This document shows, piece by piece, positions 22,867-30,400 of a stretch of 34,727 nucleotides of DNA. Under the pieces are notes generated by a model, which made no database searches, was not told where the DNA came from, and was given only the letters and a program-made list of their open reading frames with translations. The stretch is from Chitinophagaceae bacterium (lineage in GTDB: Bacteria > Bacteroidota > Bacteroidia > Chitinophagales > Chitinophagaceae). Position 1 is the first letter of the stretch. Each line of letters starts with the position of its first letter. Both the position numbers and the translations under genes were made by a program. The stretch is taken from positions 1 to 34,727 of the forward strand of contig JALHRP010000043.1 in the NCBI GenBank assembly GCA_022841365.1, read 5' to 3'.

Positions 22867-23385
22867 TTATTTTTTTTCTGCCGGAGCTTTTTCTGCTGCA
22901 CCCATTGTTGCAATATCACGGTCAAAGAAATACATACCGCTTTTATCGGCACCAATCATTTTCAGTTTATCCAATATCAATCGGGCCAATGCTTCTTCTT
23001 CAATCTGTTCGCTCACATACCACTGCAGAAAATTATGCGTGGTGTAATCTTTTTCTTTTAAACAGATATCAACCAGCTTATTAATTTCTGTACTTACCAG
23101 TATTTCATGATCCAATACCTGCTGAAACAATTCTTTTACGCCTTTGTATTTTAATGAAGGCGCTTTTAATGCCGGTACGGTCCCATGTCCGCCACGTTCA
23201 TTTACAAACTTCAGTAATTTGAGCATGTGCAAACGTTCTTCATCGCTGTGCTGAAACAGAAAGGCGGCAACACCGCTAAATCCTTCTACTTCGGCCCAGC
23301 TGGCCATGGCTAAATAAATTTGTGACGATTCCGCTTCGAGCAAAACCTGCTCGTTCAGGGCTTTTTCAATTTTTGGTGATAGCAT
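22867..23385 (-). CDS. ftnA: Non-haem ferritin
   Basis: A 172-residue subunit of the 24-mer iron storage cage. The ferroxidase residues are in place: Glu17 (LLEAESSQIYLAM), then Glu50/His53 in HSDEERLHM, Glu94 region (VLDHEILVSTEINKL), and EQIEEEALAR near 127-136. The four-helix bundle is complete and the C-terminus has a short Ala/Lys/Glu tail (GAAEKAPAEKK), slightly longer than usual. It is divergent from the Nfu Fe-S scaffold gene across 138 bases, a natural pairing of iron storage and iron use. No Fur-box could be identified with confidence in the shared gap. Confidence 0.95.
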   Translation of the reverse strand: MLSPKIEKALNEQVLLEAESSQIYLAMASWAEVEGFSGVAAFLFQHSDEERLHMLKLLKFVNERGGHGTVPALKAPSLKYKGVKELFQQVLDHEILVSTEINKLVDICLKEKDYTTHNFLQWYVSEQIEEEALARLILDKLKMIGADKSGMYFFDRDIATMGAAEKAPAEKK

Positions 23386-23523
23386 AACAGAATATTTAAG
23401 TACTGTAATTTACGAATGATGGAAAATTTTACGGCCGATAAGGCCAGATTTCTGTCAATTAACGAATTGGCAACTGAACAAAGCCCAAATCTTGCTAATT
23501 TTACAGCTTAAAGTTTTGAGACT

Positions 23524-24120
23524 ATGATTCAGACAGGAAACCCCGTAATCAGCATCTATACAGAAATGACGCCAAATCCGGAAACCATGAAGTTTGTTGC
23601 CAACAAACTGTTGTACCCCGGTAAGAGTATTGATTTTCCTGAGGTAGCTGCTGCCGAAGCATCACCGCTGGCGCAGGAATTGTTTGGATTTCCGTTTGTG
23701 AAAGCGGTGTTTATTGCCAGCAACTTTGTAACCATCACCCGTTCTGCACCCGATACCGATTGGCAGGAGCTGATCCCTTCTGTTCGCCAGTTTTTGAAAG
23801 ATTATCTGGAAGAAGGCAAGCCGGTGATTGATGAATCAAAAATTATTGAGCCCGTAAGAGATGAAGTGGTATTGAGTGGCGATGAAAGCGATGTGGTGAA
23901 ACGAATTCAGGAAATTCTGGAGAACTATGTAAAGCCTGCTGTTGAAATGGATGGCGGTGCCATTCAGTTCAAAAGTTTTAAAGATGGCAAAGTGAATCTG
24001 ATGTTGCAGGGAAGCTGCAGCGGATGTCCATCTTCGATGATTACCTTAAAAGCCGGTATTGAAGGAATGATGAAGCGGATGATTCCTGAAGTGGAAGAAG
24101 TGGTGGCCGAGGCGGAATAA
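23524..24120 (+). CDS. Nfu-type Fe-S cluster scaffold/carrier protein (NifU C-terminal domain)
   Basis: A 198-residue cytoplasmic protein that binds and passes on [4Fe-4S] clusters. Residues about 8-95 form the Nfu N-terminal domain (IYTEMTPNPETMKFVANKLLYPG, FVKAVFIASNFVTITR). Residues about 118-195 are the NifU domain: RIQEILENYVKPAVEMDGGAIQF and the cluster-binding pair Cys165 and Cys168 in GSCSGCPSS. The length and two-domain order are those of mitochondrial/Bacteroidota Nfu proteins. A TAATTTTAC element about 20 bases upstream of the ATG resembles a -7 box. The gene ends with a strong intrinsic terminator. Confidence 0.95.
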   Translation: MIQTGNPVISIYTEMTPNPETMKFVANKLLYPGKSIDFPEVAAAEASPLAQELFGFPFVKAVFIASNFVTITRSAPDTDWQELIPSVRQFLKDYLEEGKPVIDESKIIEPVRDEVVLSGDESDVVKRIQEILENYVKPAVEMDGGAIQFKSFKDGKVNLMLQGSCSGCPSSMITLKAGIEGMMKRMIPEVEEVVAEAE

Positions 24121-24130
24121 GTCTGAACCG

Positions 24131-24161
24131 TGATTTACAGGATGAATATGATTTACAGGAT
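24131..24161. repeat. TGATTTACAGGAT direct repeat, period 18
   Basis: TGATTTACAGGAT occurs at 24131-24143 and again at 24149-24161. It is of the type found between genes throughout Bacteroidota chromosomes and sits just before a terminator. Confidence 0.55.
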
Positions 24162-24164
24162 ATG

Positions 24165-24198
24165 AAAGCGATGCATTGCATCGCTTTTTTGTTTTTTA
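24165..24198 (+). terminator. Intrinsic terminator after the Nfu gene
   Basis: Perfect 10-base stem AAAGCGATGC/GCATCGCTTT with loop ATT, followed by TTTTTTGTTTTTT. It lies 45 bases after the Nfu stop codon, reading rightward. Confidence 0.85.
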
Positions 24199-24215
24199 TT
24201 GGTTCCTTCAGCCAT

Positions 24216-24234
24216 GGTTCGTGTCTCACGAACC
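24216..24234. repeat. REP hairpin (copy 1)
   Basis: GGTTCGTG-TCT-CACGAACC is a perfect 8-base stem with a TCT loop, upstream of the transposase. The following ATTCATT is mirrored after the transposase in copy 3. Its preceding bases (CCAT) differ from the CCTT of other copies. Confidence 0.85.
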
Positions 24235-24268
24235 ATTCATTTAATTATTTCAAGTATCCCGATCCTAT

Positions 24269-24287
24269 GGTTTGTGCCTAACGAACT
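24269..24287. repeat. Degenerate REP hairpin (copy 2)
   Basis: GGTTTGTG-CCT-AACGAACT keeps most pairs of the REP stem if G-U pairs are allowed. It lies 48 bases upstream of the transposase ATG. Confidence 0.5.
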
Positions 24288-24334
24288 ATAACTTAAAAGA
24301 ATGTTTATATTAGTTCTCACATACATGCTAAACG

Positions 24335-24889
24335 ATGGATTACTTCAAGCATCACAGGAAATCATACATGGAGATTGGCGACATCTTCTTTTTTACTGCA
24401 ACAATCAATAGCTGGAGGCCGCTTCTTAAGTACGACAGCTACAAACAAATCATTATTGATTCGTTTGAATGGCTCACGAATGCAGGCAAACTTGATGTAT
24501 TTGCATTTGTCATTATGCCAAACCATCTTCATGTGATTTGGAGAACAAAAACCATGAACGGAAAAGAAACCGTACAAGGATCATTTTTAAAATACACTGC
24601 TCATCAATTCAGAAAGAAGTTATTACAGGAAAACCCAACTGCATTGGCCCAATACGAAGTTGATGCATCAAATAAAGAACATGAATTCTGGCAAAGAGAT
24701 TCTGTTGCAATACATCTGTATTCACCTGAGGTTGCGTTGCAAAAGCTGGAATATATTCATCTGAATCCTTTGGGAGAGCGTTGGAATCTTGCAACCGACC
24801 CATGCGGGTATTATTATTCGAGTGCTTCTTTTTATGAGAAGAATATTATTCACTTTCCTTTTTTGAAGGATATAAGAAATGAGTTTTAG
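24335..24889 (+). CDS. REP-associated tyrosine transposase (RAYT), IS200-like Y1 family
   Basis: A 184-residue HUH single-strand transposase. The metal-binding HUH motif is MPNHLHVIW (His64, His66). The catalytic tyrosine is Tyr140 in the helix ALQKLEYIHLNPLGERW, followed by the family NP-x-x-x-x-W pattern. The N-terminal FFFTATINSWRPLL strand is typical. RAYTs recognise and move REP hairpins, and such hairpins flank this gene on both sides. It appears intact. The C-terminal segment PCGYYYSSASFYEKN matches the Y-SSA-Y segment common in RAYT-like proteins. Activity would depend on recognising the CCTT-type guide next to the hairpins, which is inference. Confidence 0.9.
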   Translation: MDYFKHHRKSYMEIGDIFFFTATINSWRPLLKYDSYKQIIIDSFEWLTNAGKLDVFAFVIMPNHLHVIWRTKTMNGKETVQGSFLKYTAHQFRKKLLQENPTALAQYEVDASNKEHEFWQRDSVAIHLYSPEVALQKLEYIHLNPLGERWNLATDPCGYYYSSASFYEKNIIHFPFLKDIRNEF

Positions 24890-24898
24890 GGAATGAAT

Positions 24899-24917
24899 GG
24901 TTCGTGGGACACGAACC
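24899..24917. repeat. REP hairpin (copy 3)
   Basis: GGTTCGTG-GGA-CACGAACC, perfect 8-base stem, beginning 10 bases after the transposase stop codon. Read on the minus strand it is CCTT-GGTTCGTG-TCC-CACGAACC. Confidence 0.85.
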
Positions 24918-24941
24918 AAGGCAACAAATTTTCGAATAATT

Positions 24942-24960
24942 GGTTCGTGAGACACGAACC
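24942..24960. repeat. REP hairpin (copy 4)
   Basis: GGTTCGTG-AGA-CACGAACC, perfect stem; the minus strand reads CCTT-GGTTCGTG-TCT. It lies 60 bases before the next gene and is inverted relative to copy 5 on the other side of that gene. Confidence 0.85.
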
Positions 24961-25018
24961 AAGGCGAGGAAACAGAGAAGTATATTGTAACTTAAATTAT
25001 TAAGTTGAAGGTAATTTT

Positions 25019-25573
25019 ATGATTCCACTATCACAGCTTCCGTTAAGACAAAAGATATTGCTTTCAATCACTGTTTTAATGGGACTTTTTATTTTATTGG
25101 CTTATCAAATAAATATAATAAGTCTGGAGGCCCTTAATTTGATAATATTCTTTTACGGAGTAGGTGTTCCTATGTTCTTACTATCTCAAGACACTTTAAT
25201 AGACCTTGACAACACAGATACATATAAAATTTGGGGAATAATTGCATTGCTATTTTTTATCGTATACTTTTTAACAAAGGACAACCAAAGCTTTGCAGTA
25301 CGTAATTCATCTGATTTTGTTGACAGGGGTATTAATAAATTAATTGCAAAGGGATCTACAACTTCACTAAAAGCACTGCCATTATTTTTGTTTTGTTATT
25401 GGCCCATAAATTATTTTATCAAGAAACGCACAGGTAATTATATAGTAAACACTTTTAAGCAATCCAATTGGCGACATAAATTAGCAAATCGAGAAATTCA
25501 GTGGTATGATATTTTAATAAATCTTGTTTTGGCGGCAGTAATTATTTGCGCAACAGTAATTAATATAAAGTAA
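25019..25573 (+). CDS. AT-rich integral membrane protein, unknown, between inverted REPs
   Basis: A 184-residue protein with about five predicted helices (near residues 12-30, 38-56, 68-86, 115-132 and 160-182). The central loop after DNQSFAVRNSSDFVDRGINKLIAKG is charged. No family is recognised. Base composition is more AT-rich than the neighbours, with many ATA, TTA and AAA codons, and the gene lies exactly between REP copies 4 and 5 in inverted orientation. This suggests a foreign cassette that came in with, or was later bracketed by, REP elements. The start ATG at 25019 follows an A/T-rich leader without a clear ribosome site. Confidence 0.72.
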   Translation: MIPLSQLPLRQKILLSITVLMGLFILLAYQINIISLEALNLIIFFYGVGVPMFLLSQDTLIDLDNTDTYKIWGIIALLFFIVYFLTKDNQSFAVRNSSDFVDRGINKLIAKGSTTSLKALPLFLFCYWPINYFIKKRTGNYIVNTFKQSNWRHKLANREIQWYDILINLVLAAVIICATVINIK

Positions 25574-25669
25574 ATCTTCGCAGTCTCTTTGATCTGATGA
25601 CTAGTGTTACAAATTTATCAGCTACAAACTATCAGCAATAATTAAGCAAATGACAACCTCCGCTGCCTT

Positions 25670-25688
25670 GGTTCGTGTCTCACGAACC
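25670..25688. repeat. REP hairpin (copy 5)
   Basis: CCTT precedes GGTTCGTG-TCT-CACGAACC; the 23-base unit is identical to copy 4 read on the opposite strand. It lies between the convergent membrane-protein and cupin genes. Confidence 0.85.
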
Positions 25689-25733
25689 ACATACAGCCGC
25701 AAGCTTTTCTCTCGTATCATCATAGTATATTTT

Positions 25734-26093
25734 TTACAACCGCCCCAACTCCTTCTTCGTAAACTCATTCTCCACATTACCTGTGTTCAACGTAGTTGCT
25801 GGTTCAAACAACAGCACATGCACTTCTTCTTTTGCGTTGGGCCGGTGTTCTGTTCCTTTTGGTACAATAATAAACTCACCTTCATTGATTGTTACGGTAT
25901 GATCGGTAAACTCCATATCAAAACTTCCCTTCACTACATAAAATAATTCATCTTCCTGTTCATGGTGATGCCAGGTGAACGGACCTTTGAACTTTACCAA
26001 CTTCACCTGTTGCCCGTTTAACTCACCTGCAATTTGCGGACTCCAGAGTTCGGTAAACAGTGAAAATTTTTCTGCGAGATTGATCTTTTCCAT
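25734..26093 (-). CDS. Cupin-domain protein
   Basis: A 119-residue single-domain cupin. Motif 1 is FTWHHHEQEDELFYVVKGSFDMEF (two metal-binding His, Glu) and motif 2 is IIVPKGTEHRPNA (the further His), giving a 3-His/1-Glu metal site in a beta-barrel. Such small cupins are isomerases, dioxygenases or ligand-binding proteins; nothing narrows this one down. The C-terminal 25 residues are polar. It lies downstream of the OsmC gene and is separated from it by a strong terminator, so it must have its own promoter or depend on readthrough. Confidence 0.9.
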   Translation of the reverse strand: MEKINLAEKFSLFTELWSPQIAGELNGQQVKLVKFKGPFTWHHHEQEDELFYVVKGSFDMEFTDHTVTINEGEFIIVPKGTEHRPNAKEEVHVLLFEPATTLNTGNVENEFTKKELGRL

Positions 26094-26097
26094 GCTC

Positions 26098-26136
26098 TAA
26101 AATAAAACAGCCGGTCTTCATGTGAAAACCGGCTGT
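26098..26136 (-). terminator. Intrinsic terminator after the OsmC gene
   Basis: On the minus strand ACAGCCGGT and ACCGGCTGT form a perfect 9-base stem around a 12-base loop, followed by TTTTATTTT. It lies 20 bases after the OsmC stop codon and just before the cupin gene start. Confidence 0.85.
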
Positions 26137-26155
26137 ATAAATAAACGTTGATTAT

Positions 26156-26575
26156 TTATGCAACCAGTGTTGCAGCGCTGCTGATCTCTAAACCTTTTCC
26201 CAGCAATTTTGAAATGGGACAGTTTTGTTCAGCATCTTTTACACACTCCTGAAATTTTGCATCGTCAATACCCGGTACAGTAGCTGATACAATGAGGTGC
26301 GATTTAGATAATGTTCCCTCAACAAAAGTGATCTCACATTTTGTATCAATTTTTTCAGGTGTAAATCCTGCTGCACCTAAAACAAAACTCAGCTTCATGC
26401 TGAAACAACCGGCATGTGCTGCTGCTACCAATTCTTCCGGATTGGTACCAACGCCACTTTCAAAACGGGAGAGAAATGAATATTGCGTATCAGTTAAAAC
26501 GGTGCTTTGTGTTGTGAGGTGTCCGTTACCTTCTTTACCAGAGCCATTCCAAACGGCTGTTGCGTGACGTATCAT
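26156..26575 (-). CDS. OsmC-type organic hydroperoxide reductase
   Basis: A 139-residue peroxidase of the OsmC/Ohr family, which reduces organic hydroperoxides in the cytoplasm. The two redox cysteines are in place: AAHAGCFSMKLSF (peroxidatic) and EQNCPISKLL (resolving). The N-terminal HATAVWNGSGKEGNGHLTT and the TNPEELVAAAHA segment match OsmC rather than Ohr. Length is normal. TAGATTTAC, 24 bases upstream of the ATG on the minus strand, resembles a -7 element, and an intrinsic terminator follows, so the gene is probably a single transcription unit. Confidence 0.93.
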   Translation of the reverse strand: MIRHATAVWNGSGKEGNGHLTTQSTVLTDTQYSFLSRFESGVGTNPEELVAAAHAGCFSMKLSFVLGAAGFTPEKIDTKCEITFVEGTLSKSHLIVSATVPGIDDAKFQECVKDAEQNCPISKLLGKGLEISSAATLVA

Positions 26576-26637
26576 ACTATTTTATTTTTTTAGAGTAAGT
26601 AAATCTATGCGAAAAAATTATTTTCACCATAACCTCT

Positions 26638-27771
26638 TTATGATGTGACTGAAAAATGATCCGTTTTCATTTTCCATTGCACAGATCGTGCCTGCAAATG
26701 GTTTAACACAAAGTCGAAACAGATTTTATCGTCGCCAATTAATTCAGGAGGAAAGACACCTTTCTTTGTTACCAGCTTTTTGGCAATTAAATGAACAGCA
26801 GCGGTACAGGTGTAGCCTGTTGTGCGGGCCATAGAAGAGGTTTGTGTTGCTTTATCATAATAATCAAGCAGATCATAGGTAATGGTTTTGCCTTCGCCAT
26901 GAAGAATTACTTTCATCACCGTTAACTCTTCTTCTGTTTCGCCCAGCTTCCATTCGTTGATCAACAGTTTGGAAGTGAATTGCAGTGGAGAAATTTCTTT
27001 GTCTGCTAAAGTGATTTTTTCTTCACCGAAAAAACCGCTTTGCTTTAATGCAACAATTAAATCTACATGACCGGGATAGCGGAGTGTTTGTTCAATCTGT
27101 GTAGGAATATGGGGCATGGTAAATAACAGCGAACGTAATCCATCCGTATTAAATGCTTCCAGTTCACCAACAGCTTCAAACTGCATCATCTTTCTGTCGG
27201 TTAATGCAGGCTTTGTTACAATTACTCCATTCTCTTTCAAACGGGCAGGTCTTGTATATTCTTCAATGACATCAATGGGCGAAAAAGGTGCTTTGTAAAA
27301 GAACGGAGCTTTTGGATGAACAGGCAACCCACCCACATAAATTTCAAACGCATCAATGTTCATTTCTGCATTGTAGCGGCCAATAATAAAATTACTCATG
27401 CCCGGAGCCACACCGCAATCAACAATGGCTGTTACATTTTTTTCTTTGGCCAATGCATCCAATGCTAAAGCATCTTCCGGAAAAAAAGAAATATCGGCCA
27501 CATCTTTTCCCGCTTCAATCACCGCTTTCAGAGTATTGTAACCCATAAAACCGGGAACAGCTGTTACAACCAGATCAACATTTTGCAGAAACGAAGAATA
27601 GGATGCATAATCCTGTAAATCTTTTACCTGTGTTTGTATGGCACTGTTTTTTTGTTTGAGCAGTTGCAGGTTTTTTTCACTCACATCAAACGAACAAACA
27701 GAAAAATCTTTTGCAAGATCAAGGGCAATAGCCCGGCCCACCATACCGGCACCAAGAACAGCAATCGTCAT
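26638..27771 (-). CDS. Saccharopine dehydrogenase-family oxidoreductase
   Basis: A 377-residue NAD(P)-dependent enzyme. The Rossmann loop is VLGAGMVGRAIALDLA at the N-terminus, followed by VDLVVTAVPGFMGYNTLKAVIEAGKDVADISFF and DCGVAPGMSNFIIG, the family's central motifs. The C-terminal half holds the substrate domain (KPALTDRKMMQFEAVGELEAFNTDGLRSL). Relatives act on saccharopine, carboxynorspermidine or related amino-acid adducts; the exact substrate is not clear here. It is divergent from pnuC with a 78-base gap, and CATCTTTGC about 18 bases upstream of the ATG resembles a -7 element. Confidence 0.9.
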   Translation of the reverse strand: MTIAVLGAGMVGRAIALDLAKDFSVCSFDVSEKNLQLLKQKNSAIQTQVKDLQDYASYSSFLQNVDLVVTAVPGFMGYNTLKAVIEAGKDVADISFFPEDALALDALAKEKNVTAIVDCGVAPGMSNFIIGRYNAEMNIDAFEIYVGGLPVHPKAPFFYKAPFSPIDVIEEYTRPARLKENGVIVTKPALTDRKMMQFEAVGELEAFNTDGLRSLLFTMPHIPTQIEQTLRYPGHVDLIVALKQSGFFGEEKITLADKEISPLQFTSKLLINEWKLGETEEELTVMKVILHGEGKTITYDLLDYYDKATQTSSMARTTGYTCTAAVHLIAKKLVTKKGVFPPELIGDDKICFDFVLNHLQARSVQWKMKTDHFSVTS

Positions 27772-27849
27772 AACATCAAAATTTTTGCAAAGATGCTTTA
27801 AAATTTTTTACTGCCGAATCTGAGAATTTAATTTCACTTTTGAGCAAGT

Positions 27850-28467
27850 ATGGATACAATCTGGCAGCAGTTTATTGCAGGCATGAAGAATACAACAGCG
27901 TTGGAATATATTGCTGTGTTTTCAGGTATAGCCAGTGTATGGTACAGCCGTAAAGAAAATATTCTGGTTTATCCCGCAGGATTAATCAATACCATTATTT
28001 ATATCTGGCTCAGTTTTAAAGGACATTTATTTGGCGAGGCTGCAGTCAATTTTTATTACAGCGTCATGAGTATTTACGGTTGGGTGCTGTGGGCAAAGAA
28101 AGATGCTGCACAAACTTCTTTGCTGCAGATTACGTTTTCAGATAAACGCTGGTGGTTGTATCAGCTTGGTTTTTTTGCTGTTTTTTATCTGGTCCTCTAC
28201 TTTTCTCTTTTATATCTGCAGAAAAATTTTGCTCCCGGTGCCATTCCCTGGGCCGATGCATTTGCTGCAGCCACAGCATTTACCGGTATGTGGCTGATGA
28301 CGAAAAAGAAAGTTGAAAGCTGGTATTGGTGGATGGCAACCAATCTTGCCTCTGTTCCGCTCTACTTTGTAAAACAATATGTGTTTACAAGTGTTTATTA
28401 TGTTGTACTGCTGATAATGGCCGTTTTTGGACTAACAGAATGGATGCGAAGGGTAAAATTACGATAG
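27850..28467 (+). CDS. pnuC: Nicotinamide riboside transporter PnuC
   Basis: A 205-residue inner-membrane facilitator with about seven helices. Conserved PnuC features are ALEYIAVFSGIASVWYSRKENILVYPAGLINTIIYIWL, the NFYYSVMSIYGWVLWAKKDA helix, and WMATNLASVPLYFVKQYVFTSVYYVVLLIMAVFGLTEW near the end with the WxxxN substrate-binding pattern. It admits nicotinamide riboside, which is trapped by phosphorylation; the next gene encodes a matching kinase 49 bases downstream. No NAD or TPP riboswitch was recognised in the short upstream gap, which favours nicotinamide riboside over thiamine. Confidence 0.9.
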   Translation: MDTIWQQFIAGMKNTTALEYIAVFSGIASVWYSRKENILVYPAGLINTIIYIWLSFKGHLFGEAAVNFYYSVMSIYGWVLWAKKDAAQTSLLQITFSDKRWWLYQLGFFAVFYLVLYFSLLYLQKNFAPGAIPWADAFAAATAFTGMWLMTKKKVESWYWWMATNLASVPLYFVKQYVFTSVYYVVLLIMAVFGLTEWMRRVKLR

Positions 28468-28481
28468 GGTTATTACAATTG

Positions 28482-28509
28482 TTTGGTAATGATTACACCT
28501 CTATTTTGC
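28482..28509 (+). promoter_or_regulatory. Candidate promoter for the NadR-type kinase gene
   Basis: TTTG (28482-28485) and TATTTTGC (28502-28509) are spaced 16 bases apart, close to the Bacteroidota -33/-7 layout, and end seven bases before the kinase ATG. It would allow transcription separate from pnuC. Confidence 0.4.
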
Positions 28510-28516
28510 AGCCTTT

Positions 28517-29056
28517 ATGAACTTACTCAGGAGAATAATTCTCATTGGCCCCGAATCTACAGGTAAAACTGTGTTGTGCGAAAAACTTGCTCAGCATTAT
28601 CATTCTGTCTGGTGTCCTGAGTATGCAAGAGAATATTTACTGGTGCTTGATCACAAGTATACCTATGATGATCTGCTGGTGATTGCAAAGAATCAGTTTC
28701 AGTTAGCAAAAGAATATACAGATGATGCCATCGAAAAAAATGTATCCACCATTTTTTTTGATACGGATATGTATGTGATGAAAGTATGGTGCGAAGTGGT
28801 GTTTGGTAAATGCCACCCCTGGATACTGGAGCAATGTAAAAAACAGCGTCCCGATTTATATCTGTTGTGCAAGCCCGATATTCCGTGGATACAGGATGAG
28901 CTGCGTGAATATCCTGATCTGAAAATGAGAGAACGCTTATATGCTATTTACAAAGAAGCACTGAGCCATCAAACAAAACCCTGGGTTGAAATTACAGGCA
29001 ACTACGACAAGCGTTTTCAAAAAGCTGTGCAGGCAGTTGATAAATTACTGAAATAA
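28517..29056 (+). CDS. Ribosylnicotinamide kinase-like ATPase (NadR C-terminal domain)
   Basis: A 179-residue P-loop kinase. Walker A is LIGPESTGKT at residues 10-19; CPEYAREYL is the family's substrate-binding stretch; FFDTDMYVMKVWCEVVFGK is the Walker B region; and a lid segment REYPDLKMRERLYAIYKEAL follows. This is the kinase domain of NadR without the regulator and NMN adenylyltransferase domains. Next to PnuC it would phosphorylate incoming nicotinamide riboside to NMN, feeding NAD synthesis. The free-standing form is usual in Bacteroidota. The function is inferred from the domain and its neighbour. Confidence 0.88.
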   Translation: MNLLRRIILIGPESTGKTVLCEKLAQHYHSVWCPEYAREYLLVLDHKYTYDDLLVIAKNQFQLAKEYTDDAIEKNVSTIFFDTDMYVMKVWCEVVFGKCHPWILEQCKKQRPDLYLLCKPDIPWIQDELREYPDLKMRERLYAIYKEALSHQTKPWVEITGNYDKRFQKAVQAVDKLLK

Positions 29057-29061
29057 GATGA

Positions 29062-29805
29062 TTATTTTTTCAGGTCTGTGAGCTGTTGTATATCTGCATC
29101 TCCTTCCAGATTATGCATTTGCCGCAGCACCCATCCGGATCTTGCAGCTACATAGCCCGATAATGGTTTAACCGAATATTTTTTTGGATTGGGTAAACAG
29201 GAAGCAATTTGTGCAGCTTCTGTTTTTGTAAGCGATGCTGCCGGTTTTGTAAAATATTTCTGCGCTGCCGCTTCTATTCCAAATACACCGTTTCCCATTT
29301 CTGCTACGTTGAGGTATACTTCAAGAATGCGTTTCTTACCCCATATCCATTCAATCATTTGTGTAAAATACATTTCAAGTCCTTTACGGAACCAGCTTCG
29401 TCCCTGCCATAAAAAAACATTCTTTGCTGTTTGTTGCGATAAGGTGGAAGCACCTCTGATGCGTGTGGGCTTTCGTTCATTATGTTTCATTGCCTTTTCA
29501 ATCAGCTTCCAGTCAAACCCGTTATGATCCGGAAACAATTGATCTTCTGATGCAATAACGGCAAGCTTTGCTTGTGCTGATATATTGCTCATGGAAACAT
29601 AATCACGTTTTAAACCATTGCCTTTTATTACACTTACAAGTTGTGTAATGGTGATGGGAGGATCAACCCACTTGAGCAGAATGATGTAGATCAACTGCGC
29701 AATAAACATGTAGATAAACAGCCGCTTGAGAAAGCGAAATATCTTTTGAAAAAAAGTCCTTTTTGTTGCTGGATTTTTTTTAGCGGCCATTGCTGCAATA
29801 TACAT
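29062..29805 (-). CDS. mtgA: Monofunctional biosynthetic peptidoglycan transglycosylase
   Basis: A 247-residue GT51 enzyme that polymerises lipid II into glycan strands. One N-terminal membrane anchor lies at about residues 30-48 ([19 protein letters not shown]). The catalytic Glu is in [15 protein letters not shown], followed by [28 protein letters not shown] and [29 protein letters not shown], all defining GT51 motifs. It has no transpeptidase domain. Its ATG overlaps the stop of the upstream gene (TAATG), so translation is probably coupled; a second ATG five codons on is an alternative start. Confidence 0.95.
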   Translation of the reverse strand: MYIAAMAAKKNPATKRTFFQKIFRFLKRLFIYMFIAQLIYIILLKWVDPPITITQLVSVIKGNGLKRDYVSMSNISAQAKLAVIASEDQLFPDHNGFDWKLIEKAMKHNERKPTRIRGASTLSQQTAKNVFLWQGRSWFRKGLEMYFTQMIEWIWGKKRILEVYLNVAEMGNGVFGIEAAAQKYFTKPAASLTKTEAAQIASCLPNPKKYSVKPLSGYVAARSGWVLRQMHNLEGDADIQQLTDLKK

Positions 29806-30329
29806 TATGGAAGTTTATCGGGAATCTTTTCTGCCGGATGCAGATCCAGAATGTGCAGATCGTATTTTTTTCCGATGGGGTATGTTCTTGCTGCGTTTGT
29901 GATGAGGCGTTTAATATTGTAAAGCAGAATGGGCGCATACACCAGGGTAACACCTGCAATGAGCGAAGTAACAAACGGTTCGCCACTGATCACCAGGCCT
30001 GCAACAAACAGCGGAATACCCATGTTGGTGTACAGAAAGGCTTCGTTGCTGAAGGGGATTATTTTTTCTCTGCCCGGCTGTTTTTTGAGTACGGCAACAA
30101 TATCTTTTTTGTGGATGCCTCCATCAGAAAAATAAATACTGTCATTCTGGATCAGATAAATCACACCGCTGTATTGTAACCCAAGTTTTGTTTTGATGTG
30201 AATAACCGAACCTTCGGTATATCGTTTATGTGCAATGCCGTTTTTCCGCAATATCAATTGATTGAATTGTGCGGAAGCAACACTTGATATAAACAGCAAC
30301 AGAAAAAGGAAAGAAACAGCTTTCATCAT
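29805..30329 (-). CDS. Secreted or membrane protein, unknown, coupled to mtgA
   Basis: A 174-residue protein with a signal peptide ([21 protein letters not shown]). The mature N-terminus has a beta-rich region ([41 protein letters not shown]) that resembles a small beta-barrel or SH3-like fold, followed by two hydrophobic segments near residues 100-122 and 125-140 ([28 protein letters not shown]) and a polar tail. No family is recognised. The TAATG overlap with mtgA suggests a shared transcript; an envelope role is plausible but unproven. Confidence 0.78.
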   Translation of the reverse strand: MMKAVSFLFLLLFISSVASAQFNQLILRKNGIAHKRYTEGSVIHIKTKLGLQYSGVIYLIQNDSIYFSDGGIHKKDIVAVLKKQPGREKIIPFSNEAFLYTNMGIPLFVAGLVISGEPFVTSLIAGVTLVYAPILLYNIKRLITNAARTYPIGKKYDLHILDLHPAEKIPDKLP

Positions 30330-30400
30330 AACACATCAAAAGAACAGTACAAAAATGAAACAGTTTGTTAATACCAGAAGAAGGTTGTAAACCTGCAGGT

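Larger units (their letters stand above)
24216..24960 (+). mobile_element. RAYT unit: transposase gene flanked by REP hairpins
   Basis: An HUH transposase gene bracketed by GGTTCGTG/CACGAACC hairpins: copy 1 and a weak copy 2 before it, copies 3 and 4 after it in opposite orientation (loop TCT before, GGA and AGA after). Copies 1 and 3 share CACGAACCATTCATT in inverted orientation. This is the organisation of REP-associated tyrosine transposases. The unit lies between the Nfu terminator and an AT-rich membrane gene. Confidence 0.75.

Noticed and set aside
24216-25688. CRISPR-like array from the repeated 19-base hairpins
   Set aside because: Spacing is irregular, genes lie between copies, orientation flips, and there are no cas genes; they are REP elements.
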